Source: Platanthera guangdongensis (taxonomy: Eukaryota > Streptophyta > Magnoliopsida > Asparagales > Orchidaceae). From it: a stretch of DNA of 64,000 nucleotides. Within the stretch, counting starts at the first letter, position 1; the number at the start of each line of letters is the position of its first letter. Both the position numbers and the translations under genes were made by a program. The stretch is taken from NCBI GenBank assembly GCA_039583875.1, contig CM077164.1, forward strand, positions 64,945,628-65,009,627, written 5' to 3'. The notes beneath the pieces were generated by a model. It saw only the letters and a list, made by a program, of their open reading frames with translations. It searched no databases and was not told the DNA's origin. This document shows positions 19,790 to 30,044 of the stretch, piece after piece.

Positions 19790-21580
19790 GTGGAGAGGAA
19801 TGGAGCTGGGCCGTCTGAGCCCCAGCAGTCTGATGAGAGTGCAGCATCCGTTGAAGCGCCTATGCCTCCCTCGACAGAGGCCATACGGGTGGTGACAGAG
19901 ACAGTGCTTGCAGTGTTACAGGCACAACCAACAGGACAGGCAAGGCCTGGTGCAAGGCAAGAGCATGCTTCAGTGGTGGTGGAGGCGCAAGCAAGTGACG
20001 AGTCATTGACACGTTTTATGCACTTTCATCCACCTACGTTTGGTGGAGCGCTTTCCCCAAAGCAGGCGGAAGATTTGTTGGCGAGGGTAAAAAGGATCCT
20101 AACTGCAATCAGGACGGTAGAGGAGCAGAAAGTGACGTTGGCCACTTTTCTATTGGAAGGAGATGCGAGATTATGGTGGGATGAGATGGAAGTGCATCAC
20201 TTGGCAGGTCGAGGTTTAACGGAGGTTTCAATGGATGAATTCTCCCGAAGCTTTTTAGCCAAGTATGTTCCAGTGTCACAGCAGATTGCGATGGAAAATG
20301 AGTTTTTATGTTTGGTGCAGGGTGAGCGAGATATTGATACCTACCTGCATGAGTTTACGAGATTGGGGAGATATGCGGGATCTACCTTCGCGGAGGAAGC
20401 GCGAAAGACAAATCGGTTTTATGAAGGACTGCGGGATGAATTGAGGTTGGCACTTCCAAGTTCGGTGAGTCAAGGCTTCCAAGCATTGGTCGATACAGCC
20501 CGTGCATTGGAAAAGGATATGAAGCGAGTACAAGAAAATAAGAGACTGGCAGTGGAAAAGCCAGAATTGAAAGTGCCGCAATCGGATCAATCAGAGTTTA
20601 GAAGACGAGAGAAGAAAAGATTTAGGCCTGCGGAATCAGCTCCGTTGACTGTCTCTTCGGGGGCGACTTATGGGCCAGGACGTGTTGATACACGTATATG
20701 CTATAAATGTGGGCAGCAAGGACACATAGCAAAATTCTGTTGGAATGCCCCTCCAGGGAGTGAGAAAAAGACAGGTGCGTCATATGAAGAAAAGGATAAA
20801 GCAGTGGCCGAGTCATCTACACCCCGGACGCAACCTCGCTTTCATGTTATGGAAGTGCAAGAGCCACAAAGCTCAGTTGGTGAAATTCAGCCTCGGGTGT
20901 TTAATTTGTCTCTTAATCGAGAACTGCAAAATCGGGAGACTGAGTGGAAGTTAGGGATGTATGTTTGTGCTGTATGTTTATTAGTATGTGCGATGGCTTG
21001 GTATGCGACAAGCCGTAACTTAAACTACGGCTCGCAATGGTGCAGAATCAATTGTTGTGTGGCCGAGTGGCTGATTGGAGTGAGTCAAATTTCGAGGACG
21101 AAATTATTTGAAGGAGGGGAGGATTGTAACACCCTAAAGCAATTTGGGTCAATTTGGGTTCAGGCATGGATGACACGGCCTGGGACACGGGCGTGTCCCA
21201 GGGCGTGTCATGCCTGGGTTGTGTCAGGACGTGAGGTCGACGAATTTTGCTCGACGATCGTCGAGTGTCGAGTGTCGAGTGAGGACACGGCCTGTGACAC
21301 AGGCGTGTCACAGGGCGTGTCAATGTGGTCGACGAACTCAGCTCGACGTTTTGAGCCAGGGCGTGTTTGCGGGACACGAGTGTGTCCAGGTGCACACGGC
21401 CTGGAACACGGGCGTGTCCCAGGGCCGTGTGAGTCTCGAGTGCTTTTGAGGTTGTGCAGCCTGATGCACACGGCCTCAGACACGGGCGTGTCTGAGGGCA
21501 TGTCAGTGGACACGGCCCATGACACGAGCATGTCACACGGTCGTGTATTGGCTGTGCTGAGGCGGTTGCCTGCCGCTTAA
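19790..21580 (+). CDS. gag: TR-GAG A Gag, copy 1 (reads through into 3' LTR)
   Basis: The open frame begins at GTG 19790, directly after an in-frame TAG; the first in-frame ATG is at 19862. Residues ~95-235 match the Ty3 Gag capsid region (ARLWWDEMEVHHL; FLAKYVPVSQ; YLHEFTRLGRYAG). A CCHC knuckle CYKCGQQGHIAKFC lies at ~304-317. Nothing resembling protease or RT follows. The sister copy stops at the position equivalent to 21086-21088, but here that codon is CAA. The frame therefore continues through the polypurine tract into the LTR until 21580, and those last ~165 residues are LTR sequence, not Gag. In TR-GAG B the Gag ends still earlier, at a position equivalent to about 20950, so the functional protein is probably ~385 residues. 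Confidence 0.85.
   Translation: MERNGAGPSEPQQSDESAASVEAPMPPSTEAIRVVTETVLAVLQAQPTGQARPGARQEHASVVVEAQASDESLTRFMHFHPPTFGGALSPKQAEDLLARVKRILTAIRTVEEQKVTLATFLLEGDARLWWDEMEVHHLAGRGLTEVSMDEFSRSFLAKYVPVSQQIAMENEFLCLVQGERDIDTYLHEFTRLGRYAGSTFAEEARKTNRFYEGLRDELRLALPSSVSQGFQALVDTARALEKDMKRVQENKRLAVEKPELKVPQSDQSEFRRREKKRFRPAESAPLTVSSGATYGPGRVDTRICYKCGQQGHIAKFCWNAPPGSEKKTGASYEEKDKAVAESSTPRTQPRFHVMEVQEPQSSVGEIQPRVFNLSLNRELQNRETEWKLGMYVCAVCLLVCAMAWYATSRNLNYGSQWCRINCCVAEWLIGVSQISRTKLFEGGEDCNTLKQFGSIWVQAWMTRPGTRACPRACHAWVVSGREVDEFCSTIVECRVSSEDTACDTGVSQGVSMWSTNSARRFEPGRVCGTRVCPGAHGLEHGRVPGPCESRVLLRLCSLMHTASDTGVSEGMSVDTAHDTSMSHGRVLAVLRRLPAA
21111..21124 (+). other. Polypurine tract, TR-GAG A copy 1
   Basis: AAGGAGGGGAGGAT directly precedes the LTR start TGTAACACCC. 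A conserved AATTTCG...CGAAATT hairpin lies just upstream (21088-21105). The same arrangement occurs in copy 2 (26474-26510). Confidence 0.88.
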
Positions 21581-23066
21581 GGGGACACGGCCTGTGACAC
21601 AGGCGTGTCACAGGGCGTGTCAGGCCGTGTTCAAGCTTTTCTGGCCAAATCTGAGCCGTTTGTTTCCCTTTTCCTGGATCCAGTGGTTGGGTTCTGTCCA
21701 GGTGTTGGGAAGGCCGGAAAAAGGGGATATAACCCTTTCTTTTCTTTTCTTCTTCTTCTTCATCTTATTCCAAGAGAGAGAGAGGAAGAAAGGCCTAAGG
21801 AAAGAGGGAAGGGAGGAGACTACCAGCTGCTGAAGGAGCTGTGAGTGCGGATTGAAGATCCGAGATCGGATTCGTGAAGGCAAAGCCGAGGCGGTGATTT
21901 CCATCTGGCTACTTTATGGCGCTGAAGCGATCTTCAAGGGTAACGATCTCCTTCTTGGACATCGAAGTCCTTCCTTTATGCATGTGCTTGGAATCCTCCA
22001 CCAAAAGGTGGATCGCGGAAGTGATTCCTTTGTTGAGTCTGCATCTAGAGTCGGAATTATGGAGTACGACATAGGCATGCTGTGTGAAGCCCATCTGGAC
22101 CGGTAATATGGATTGGTGATGTTCATGGGTAAACCGGAGAAGACTCCGTGGATTTGATGCTATGCAAATGGATTTCTGTTGTGATGAATGTATGGATGTG
22201 ATGATGAATGTGAGGAGGCTTTGGTGAAGCTCCTGGTTATGATATGATCAATTGGTAGCATGCCTGGGGAGCTCGAGATAAACCCGGCCTGTTACACCAC
22301 TAGGGTGGGTTGATCTAGTTAGGTAGGGATCGATTGGTGGCAATGCCTGGGGAGCCGAGTTAAACCCGGCTTGCTGCACCACATGGGTAGGTCGATCGGA
22401 ATAGGAGGGGGGTCGATGGGTGGTAATGCCTGGGGAGCTTGGATAAACCCGGCTTGCTACACCACATGGTGTGGGTCGATCTACTCTAGTTGTTTATGGA
22501 TGTTGTGAGGTTGTACCTCTGATTGGTTTGGGTGGGATGTCGCCAGCTTGGGAGACTGGTGGACTAGGTCTGGTCAACCAACAAGTTAAAACCTCTGATC
22601 GGTGGTGTATGACTGGTGGATTCCGGTACGCCAAGAAGGTGCCTTGAGTGCACGGAGCGTCTGGTGGATTCCAGCGTTTTTGATATGATGTGTTTGCTAG
22701 CGGGATAAAGAAAATGATATACATATGATGCTTGATGATGCTTGATGATAGATGATGGCACTGTATACAGGGAAGGAACCACTACCCCGGGCAGGGGGTA
22801 GGGTCGTTATAATGGGTCAGCCAAATTCTAACCGTTACTTTGTTTTCTGTGTTGGCTTGGGTGGCAAAATGCAGGTGGAGTGAACAAGTGGAATGGTTGG
22901 CTTGCTGCTATCGGTCCTTGAAGGCCATGCGAAGAATTGTGTTTGGATTTCATGTGTGCCCGGCCTGCGTGCCGATGTAAGAAACTATTGATGTGTAAAA
23001 GAGGAACCTGTAAGGCCATAAGGCCGGTGTGTGGGTTGTATACATTCCTGGTGTTGTTATATATAT
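21125..23066 (+). repeat. TR-GAG A LTR2 (3'-type LTR, missing its last ~188 bp)
   Basis: It follows LTR4 variants: AAATCTGAGCC, GTGTTGGGAAGG and GGCCATAAGGCCGG. It stops at GTTGTTATATATAT where it joins LTR3. The missing part corresponds to 19437-19624 of LTR1. Confidence 0.88.
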
Positions 23067-25010
23067 CAATGTGGTCGACGAACTCAGCTCGACGTTTTGA
23101 GCCACGGCGTGTTTGCGGGACACGGGTGTGTCCAGGTGCACACGGCCTGGAGCACGGGCGTGTCCCAGGGCCGTGTGAGTCTCGGGTGCTTTTGAGGTTG
23201 TGCATCCTGATGCACACGGCCTCAGAAACTGGCGTGTTTGAGGGCGTGTCAGTGGACAGGGCCCGTGATACGGGCGTGTCACACAACCATGTATTGGCTG
23301 GGCTGAGGCGGTTGTCTGCCGCTTAAGGGGACACGGCCTGTGACACGGGCGTGTCACAGGGCATGTCAGGCCGTGTTCAAGCTTTTCTGGCCAACTCTGA
23401 GCCGTTTGTTTCTCTTTTCCTGGATCCAGTGGTTGGGTTCTGTCCAGGTGTTGAGAAGGCCGGAAAAAGGGGATATAACCCTTTCTTTTCTTTTCTTCTT
23501 CTTCTTCATCTTATTCCAAGAGAGAGAGAGGAAGAAAGGCCTAAGGAAAGAGGGAAGGGAGGAGACTACCAGTTGCTGAAGGAGCTGTGAGTGCGGATTG
23601 AAGATCCGAGATCGGATTCGTGAAGGCAAAGCCGAGGCGGTGATTTCCATCTGGCTACTTTATGGCGCCGAAGCGATCTTCAAGGGTAACGATCTCCTTC
23701 TTGGACATCAAAGTCCTTCCTTTATGCATGTGCTTGGAATCCTCCACCAAAAGGTGGATCGCGGAAGTGATTCCTTTGTTGAGTCTGCATCTAGAGCCGG
23801 AATTATGGAGTACGGCATAGGCATGCTGTGTCTACCATCTGGACCGGTAGTCTGGATTGGTGATGTTCATGGGTAAACCGGAGAAGACTCCGTGGATTTG
23901 ATGCTATGCAAATGGATTTCTGTTGTGATGAATGTATGGATGTGATGATGAATGTGAGGAGGCTTTGGTGAAGCTCCTGGTTATGATATGATCAATTGGT
24001 AGCACGCCTGGGGAGCTCGAGATAAACCCGGCCTGTTACACCACTAGGGTGGGTTGATCTAGTTAGGTAGGGATCGATTGGTGGCAATGCCTGGGGAGCC
24101 GAGTTTAACCCGGCTTGCTGCACCACATGGGTGGGTCGATCGGAATAAGAGGTGGGTCGATGGGTGGTAATGCCTGGGGAGCTTGGATAAACCCGGCTTG
24201 CTACACCACATGGTGTGGGTCGATCTACTCTGGTTGTTTATGGATGCTGTGAGGTTGTACCTCTGATTGGTTTGGGCGGGATGTCGCCAGCTTGCGAGAC
24301 TGGTGGACTAGGTCCGGTCAACCAACAAGTTAAAACCTCTGATCGGCGGTGTATGACTGGTGGATTCCGGTAAGCCAAGAAGGTGCCCTGAGTGCACGGA
24401 GCGTCTGGTGGATTCCAGCGTTTGTGATATGATGTGTTTGCTAGCGGGATAAAGAAAATGATATACATATGATGCTTGATGATGCTTGATGATAGATGAT
24501 GGCACTGTATACAGGGAAGGAACCACTACCCCGGGCAGGGGGTAGGGTCGTTATAATGGGTCAGCTAAATGCTGACCGTTACTTTGTTTTCTGTGTTGGC
24601 TTGGGTGGCAAAATGCAGGTGGAGTGAACAAGTGGAATGGCTGGCTTGCTGCTATCGGCCCTTGAAGGCCATGCGAAGAATTGTGTTTGGATTTCATGTG
24701 TTGCCGGCCTGTGTGTCGATGTACGAAACTATTGATGTGTAAAAGAGAAACCTGTAAGGACATAAGGCCAGTGTGTGTGGGTTGTATACATTCCTGGTGT
24801 TATTATATATATAAATGTGGCATTTATGTATTGGTGGACATTCTGGTTTGAGTTCATGCTAACGTAAAAATGTTGCGCTAGAATGAATGAGTTAAGGATA
24901 CGAATAGAGTTTGATTTCCACAAGTAATTCCTTCGCTTGTCTGTGATATATGGCGTGGGGCCCCGACCGAACCCACCATTATATGCCATGTGACGGGTGG
25001 GGGCGTTACA
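23067..25010 (+). repeat. TR-GAG A LTR3 (5'-type LTR, missing its first ~196 bp)
   Basis: It starts CAATGTGGTCGACGAAC, equivalent to 17679 of LTR1, and runs to GGGGGCGTTACA at 25010. It shares LTR1 variants: AACTCTGAGCC, GTGTTGAGAAGG and GTGATACGGGCGTGTC. PBS 25014-25029 follows. Confidence 0.88.
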
Positions 25011-25175
25011 AAGTGGTATCAGAGCCAGGTTGAGATGGTTTGGGAGGAGAGAACATAATTGAACTCATGAATATCCACTAGGAATGTATGTCATGCACAT
25101 GATGTGCGTGAGTGTGTAGTCAATGTGCAGTACCGTTATGATATGAAGTATTAATGGTGTTCTGTACATTGCTAG

Positions 25176-26474
25176 GTGGAGAGGAATGGAGCTGGGCCGT
25201 CTGAGCCCCAGCGGTCTGATGAGAGTGCAGCACCCGTTGAAGCACCTATGCCTCCCTCGACAGAGGCCATACGGGTGGTGACAGAGACAGTGCTTGCAGT
25301 GTTACAGGCACAACCAACGGGACAGGCAAGGCCTGGTGCAAGGCAAGAGCATGCTGCAGTGGTGGTGGAGGCACAAGCAAGTGACGAGTCATTGACACGT
25401 TTTATGCACTTTCATCCACCTACGTTTGGTGGAGCGCTTTCCCCAACGCAGGCGGAAGATTTGTTGGCGAGGGTAAAAAGGATCCTAACTGCAATCAGGA
25501 CGGTAGAGGAGCAGAAAGTGACGTTGGCCACTTTTCTATTGGAAGGAGATGCGAGATTATGGTGGGATGAGATGGAAGTGCATCACTTGACAGGTCGAGG
25601 TTTAACGGAGGTTTCAATGGATGAATTCTCCCGAAGCTTTTTAGCCAAGTATGTGTCAGTGTCACAGCAGATTGCGATGGAAAATGAGTTTTTACGTTTG
25701 GTGCAGGGTGAGCGAGATATTGATACCTACCTGCATGAGTTTACGAGATTGGGGAGATATGCGGGATCTACCTTCGCGGAGGAAGCGCGAAAGACAAATC
25801 GGTTTTATGAAGGACTGCGGGATGAATTGAGGTTGGCACTTCCAAGTTCGGTGAGTCAAGGCTTCCAAGCATTGGTCGATATAGCCCGTGCATTGGAAAA
25901 GGATATGAAGCGAGTACAAGAAAATAAGAGACTGGCAGTGGAAAAGCCAGAATTGAAAGTGCCGCAATCGGATCAATCAGAGTTTAGAAGACGAGAGAAG
26001 AAAAGATTTAGGCCTGCGGAATCAGCTCCGTCGACTGTCTCTTCGGGGGTGACTTATGGGCCAGGACGTGTTGATACACGTATATGCTATAAATGTGGGC
26101 AGCAAGGACACATAGCAAAATTCTGTTGGAATGCCCCTCCAGGGAGTGAGAAAAAGACAGGTGCGTCATATGAAGAAAAGTATAAAGCAGTGGCCGAGTC
26201 ATCTACACCCCGGACGCAACCTTGCTTTCATGTTATGGAAGTGCAAGAGCCACAAAGCTCAGTTGGTGAAATTCAGCCTCGGGTGTTTAATTTGTCTCTT
26301 AATCGAGAACTGCAAAATCGGGAGACTGAGTGGAAGTTAGGGATGTTTGTTTGTGCTGTATGTTTATTAGTATGTGCGATGGCTTGGTATGCGACAAGCC
26401 GTAACTTAAACTACGGCTCGCAATGGTGCAGAATCAATTGTTGTGTGGCCGAGTGGCTGATTGGAGTGAGTTAA
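25176..26474 (+). CDS. gag: TR-GAG A Gag, copy 2
   Basis: A 432-codon frame nearly identical to copy 1, from GTG 25176 (in-frame TAG just upstream; first ATG at 25248) to TAA at 26472-26474. The capsid-like region and CCHC knuckle are intact. The C-terminal ~45 residues beyond the point where TR-GAG B Gag stops include a hydrophobic run (VCAVCLLVCAMAWY). They are likely readthrough of former untranslated sequence after loss of a TGA stop. It is otherwise colinear with copy 1 and arose from it, or gave rise to it, by the tandem duplication. Confidence 0.87.
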   Translation: MERNGAGPSEPQRSDESAAPVEAPMPPSTEAIRVVTETVLAVLQAQPTGQARPGARQEHAAVVVEAQASDESLTRFMHFHPPTFGGALSPTQAEDLLARVKRILTAIRTVEEQKVTLATFLLEGDARLWWDEMEVHHLTGRGLTEVSMDEFSRSFLAKYVSVSQQIAMENEFLRLVQGERDIDTYLHEFTRLGRYAGSTFAEEARKTNRFYEGLRDELRLALPSSVSQGFQALVDIARALEKDMKRVQENKRLAVEKPELKVPQSDQSEFRRREKKRFRPAESAPSTVSSGVTYGPGRVDTRICYKCGQQGHIAKFCWNAPPGSEKKTGASYEEKYKAVAESSTPRTQPCFHVMEVQEPQSSVGEIQPRVFNLSLNRELQNRETEWKLGMFVCAVCLLVCAMAWYATSRNLNYGSQWCRINCCVAEWLIGVS

Positions 26475-26510
26475 ATTTCGAGGACGAAATTATTTGAAGG
26501 AGGGGAGGAT

Positions 26511-28652
26511 TGTAACACCCTAAAGCAATTTGGGTCAATTTGGGTTCAGGCATGGGTGACACGGCCTGGGATACGGGCGTGTCCCAGGGCTTGTCATGCC
26601 TGGGTTGTGTCAGGACGTGAGGTCGACGAATTTTGCTCGACGATCGTCGAGTGTCGAGTGTCGAGTGAGGACACGGCCTGTGACACAGGCGTGTCACAGG
26701 GCGTGTCAATGTGGTCGACGAACTCAGCTCGACGTTTTGAGCCAGGGCGTGTTTGCGGGACACGGGTGTGTCCAGGTGCACACGGCCTGGAACACGGGCG
26801 TGTCCCAGGGCCGTGTGAGTCTCGGGTGCTTTTGAGGTTGTGCAGCCTGATGCACACGGCCTCAGACACGGGCGTGTCTGAGGGCATGTCAGTGGACACG
26901 GCCCATGACACGAGCATGTCACACGGTCGTGTATTGGCTGTGCTGAGGCGGTTGCCTGCCGCTTAAGGGGACACGGCCTGTGACACAGGCGTGTCACAGG
27001 GCGTGTCAGGCCGTGTTCAAGCTTTTCTGGCCAAATCTGAGCCGTTTGTTTCCCTTTTCCTGGATCCAGTGGTTGGGTTCTGTCCAGGTGTTGGGAAGGC
27101 CGGAAAAAGGGGATATAACCCTTTCTTTTCTTTTCTTCTTCTTCTTCATCTTATTCCAAGAGAGAGAGAGAGGAAGAAAGCCCTAAGGAAAGAGGGAAGG
27201 GAGGAGACTACCAGCTGCTAAAGGAGCTGTGAGTGTGGATTGAAGGTCCGAGATCGGATTCGTGAAGGCAAAGCCGAGGCGGTGATTTCCATCTGGCTAC
27301 TTTATGGCGCCGAAGCGATCTTCAAGGGTAACGATCTCCTTCTTGGACATCGAAGTCCTTCCTTTATGCATGTGCTTGGAATCCTCCACCAAAAGGTGGA
27401 TCGCGGAAGTGATTCCTTTGTTGAGTCTGCATCTAGAGTCGGAATTATGGAGTACGGCATAGGCATGCTGTGTGAAGCCCATCTGGACCGGTAGTATGGA
27501 TTGGTGATGTTCATGGGTAAACCGGAGAAGACTCCGTGGATTTGATGCTATGCAAATGGATTTCTGTTGTGATGAATGTATGGATGTGATGATGAATGTG
27601 AGGAGGCTTTGGTGAAGCTCCTTGTTATGATATGATCAATTGGTAGCATGCCTGGGGAGCTCGAGATAAACCCGGCCTGTTACACCACTAGGGTGGGTTG
27701 ATCTAGTTAGGTAGGGATCGATTGGTGGCAATGTCTGGGGAGCCGAGTTAAACCCGACTTGCTGCACCACATGGGTGGGTCGATCGGAATAGGAGGGGGG
27801 TCGATGGGTGGTAATGCCTGGGGAGCTTGGATAAACCCGGCTTGCTACACCACATGGTGTGGGTCGATCTACTCTGGTTGTTTATGGATGTTGTGAGGTT
27901 GTACCTCTTATTGGTTTGGGTGGGATGTCGCCAGCTTGGGAGACTGGTGGACTAGGTCCGGTCAACCAACAAGTTAAAACCTCTGATCGGTGGTGTATGA
28001 CTGGTGGATTCCGGTATGCCAAGAAGGTGCCTTGAGTGCACAGAGCGTCTGGTGGATTCCAGCATTTGTGATATGATGTGTTTGCTAGCGGGATAAAGAA
28101 AATGATATACATATGATGCTTGATGATGCTTGATGATAGATGATGGCACTGTATACAGGGAAGGAACCACTACCCCGGGCAGGGGGTAGGGTCGTTATAA
28201 TGGGTCAGCCAAATACTAACCGTTACTTTGTTTTCTGTGTTGGCTTGGGTGGCAAAATGCAGGTGGAGTGAACAAGTGGAATGGTTGGCTTGCTGCTATC
28301 GGCCCTTGAAGGCCATGCGAAGAATTGTGTTTGGATTTCATGTGTGGTCGGCCTGCGTGCCGATGTAAGAAACTATTGATGTGTAAAAGAGGAACCTGTA
28401 AGGCCATAAGGCCGGTATGTGGGTTGTATACATTCCTGGTGTTGTTATATATATAAATGTGGCATTTATGTATTGGTGGACATTCTGGTTTGAGTTCATG
28501 CTAACGTAAAAATGCTGCGCTAGAATGAATGAGTTAAGGATACGAATATAGTTTGATTTCCACAAGTAATTCCTTCTCTTGTCTGTGATATATGGCGTGG
28601 GGCCCCGACCGGACCCACCGTTATATGCCATGTGACGGGTGGGGGCGTTACA
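26511..28652 (+). repeat. TR-GAG A LTR4 (3' LTR, 2,142 bp)
   Basis: Complete LTR from TGTAACACCC to GGGGGCGTTACA, the same length as LTR1. It shares LTR2-specific variants. The right flank GGCTG is the probable mutated target duplication of GCCTG. Confidence 0.9.
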
Positions 28653-28795
28653 GGCTGCCCCCATCACGAAGAAGCCGCGAGCATCCCTCGCGCAAACTAA
28701 GCTGCGAGAAACCCTCGCGCAACACCGTGGGGGTCTGCCCCCCTCACGAAGAAGCTGCGAGCATCCCTCACGCAAACTAAGCCACGAGCAACACT
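28653..28795. repeat. ~80-bp minisatellite, fragment 3
   Basis: Nearly two units of the same ~80-bp repeat as fragments 1, 2 and 4, lying between TR-GAG A and the short-repeat cluster. Confidence 0.88.
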
Positions 28796-29476
28796 CACGA
28801 GTAGAGGAAAGCTCTCTTATCAAGGTCCTGGGTTCGAGACCCAGTGACAACAACCTACCGCTGCTGATAAATAGACGCGGAGAGGGGTTGGGGTGCATGA
28901 CCTGCAGGCTTGAATGTGAAAGGCTGACTACCAGTGGTGGGCCCGGGTCTGGACCCTGGTAGGCCGGCGGTGCCAGTGAATTCCCATGGGATGGGCCTGG
29001 ACCATTATAAAAAGTGCACTTTTTTGTAACGGTCCAGGCCCATCAACATGGGACCCAGCTGGAACCATCGGCCTACCAGGGTCCAGACCCGGGCCCACTC
29101 CTGGTAGTCAGCCTTTCACATTCAAGCCTACAGGCCATGCACCCCAACCCTTCTCCGACCTGTTTATCAGCACGGTAGGTTGTTGCCACTAGGTCTCGAA
29201 CCCAGGACCTTGATAAGAGAGCTTTCCAAGATATTCATACCTTGATAAGAGAGCTTTCCAAGATATTCATAGCTTTGGCTCTCTTATCAAGGTCCTGGGT
29301 TTGAGACCCAGTGATAACAACCTACCGCTGCTGATAAACAGACGCGGAGAGGGGTTGGGGTGCATGGCCTGCAGGCTTGAATGTGAAAGGCTGACTACCA
29401 GTGGTGGGCCCGGGTCTGGACCCTGGTAGACCGGCGGTGCCAGCGGATTCCCATGGGATGGGCCTGGACCGTTATA
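28796..29476. repeat. Cluster of three ~210-bp B-box-containing repeats, two forming a long hairpin
   Basis: Copy 1 (~28800-29008, +), copy 2 (~29025-29230, -) and copy 3 (~29275-29475, +) share TCTCTTATCAAGGTCCTGGG, a tRNA B-box-like GGGTTCGAGACCC, GGCCCGGGTCTGGACCCTGG and GGGATGGGCCTGGACC. Copies 1 and 2 form an inverted repeat of ~430 bp centred on AAAAAGTGCACTTTTT (29009-29024). A 32-bp unit is tandemly duplicated at 29207-29238 and 29239-29270. The B box suggests a tRNA-derived SINE. The TGTAACGGTCC end at 29025 suggests instead solo LTRs of a tiny (TRIM-like) element. I cannot decide between these. Confidence 0.6.
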
Positions 29477-29735
29477 GCCTGCCCCCTCACGAAGAAGCCG
29501 CGAGCATTCCTCGGGTAAATTAAGCCGCGAGCAACCCTCGCGCAACCCCGTGGGGGCCTGCCTGCCTCACAAAGAAGCCGCGAGCATCCCTCGTGCAAAC
29601 TAACCCGCGAGCAACCCTCGCGCAAAACCATCGGGGCCTGCCCTCCTCACGAAGAAGCCGCGAGCATCCCTCGCGCAAACTAAGCCGCGAGCAAACCTCG
29701 TGCAATCTAAGCGGCAAGCATCCCTCGCTCATTAT
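29477..29735. repeat. ~80-bp minisatellite, fragment 4
   Basis: Three units (starts at 29477, 29556 and 29636) and a degenerating tail. This is the right-hand continuation of the array split by the insertions to the left. Confidence 0.88.
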
Positions 29736-30044
29736 GAGTCACAAACCTAAGCTATACAAGGTAAGCAGCGAGCGAGTGCAAACAATCTGCCAACTAACAT
29801 AGAAATAATAACGATGTCATAATAAAACAAAACTGAAATGATACAAATACAATCAGTAACAACAACCAAGCCCAAACAAGGGGAAAAACAAAGTACAAAC
29901 AAATGTAAACATACAATGACAAAAGCATCACTACTCGTCTTCAGTGTCAGAACGCTCATCCTCAGAGACATCTGCAAAACTAAAACTGGAGGTGTCACAT
30001 CCCAGGCTCTTGCTAACAAAGAGAAAAGCCTTCGAGGCACCGCG
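29736..30044. other. Non-coding stretch downstream of the PF04195-like pseudogene
   Basis: AT-rich sequence with no supportable gene. It is probably the 3' region of the minus-strand pseudogene. Confidence 0.4.

Larger units (their letters stand above)
17483..28652 (+). mobile_element. TR-GAG element A (gag-only Ty3/gypsy) with internal 5.4-kb tandem duplication
   Basis: The outer ends are TGTAACACCCC (17483) and GGGGGCGTTACA (28652), flanked by GCCTG and GGCTG, a 5-bp target duplication with one mismatch inside the minisatellite. The order is LTR-PBS-gag-PPT-LTR|LTR-PBS-gag-PPT-LTR with no protease, integrase or RT anywhere. The two central LTR copies are each incomplete and meet at 23067. 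LTR1 resembles LTR3, and LTR2 resembles LTR4, so the whole body of one insertion was duplicated. TR-GAG is an established class of non-autonomous plant LTR elements that encode only Gag. Confidence 0.88.

Noticed and set aside
23067..23074. Two independent TR-GAG insertions side by side
   Set aside because: No TSD occurs at the junction, both abutting LTRs are incomplete, equal 5,388-bp distances are found, and LTR variant sharing (1 with 3, 2 with 4) fits one tandem duplication better.
28805..28850. Genuine tRNA gene at the GGGTTCGAGACCC motif
   Set aside because: Only a B-box-like segment is recognisable. A full cloverleaf and a clear A box are missing, and the unit is part of a repeated ~210-bp element.
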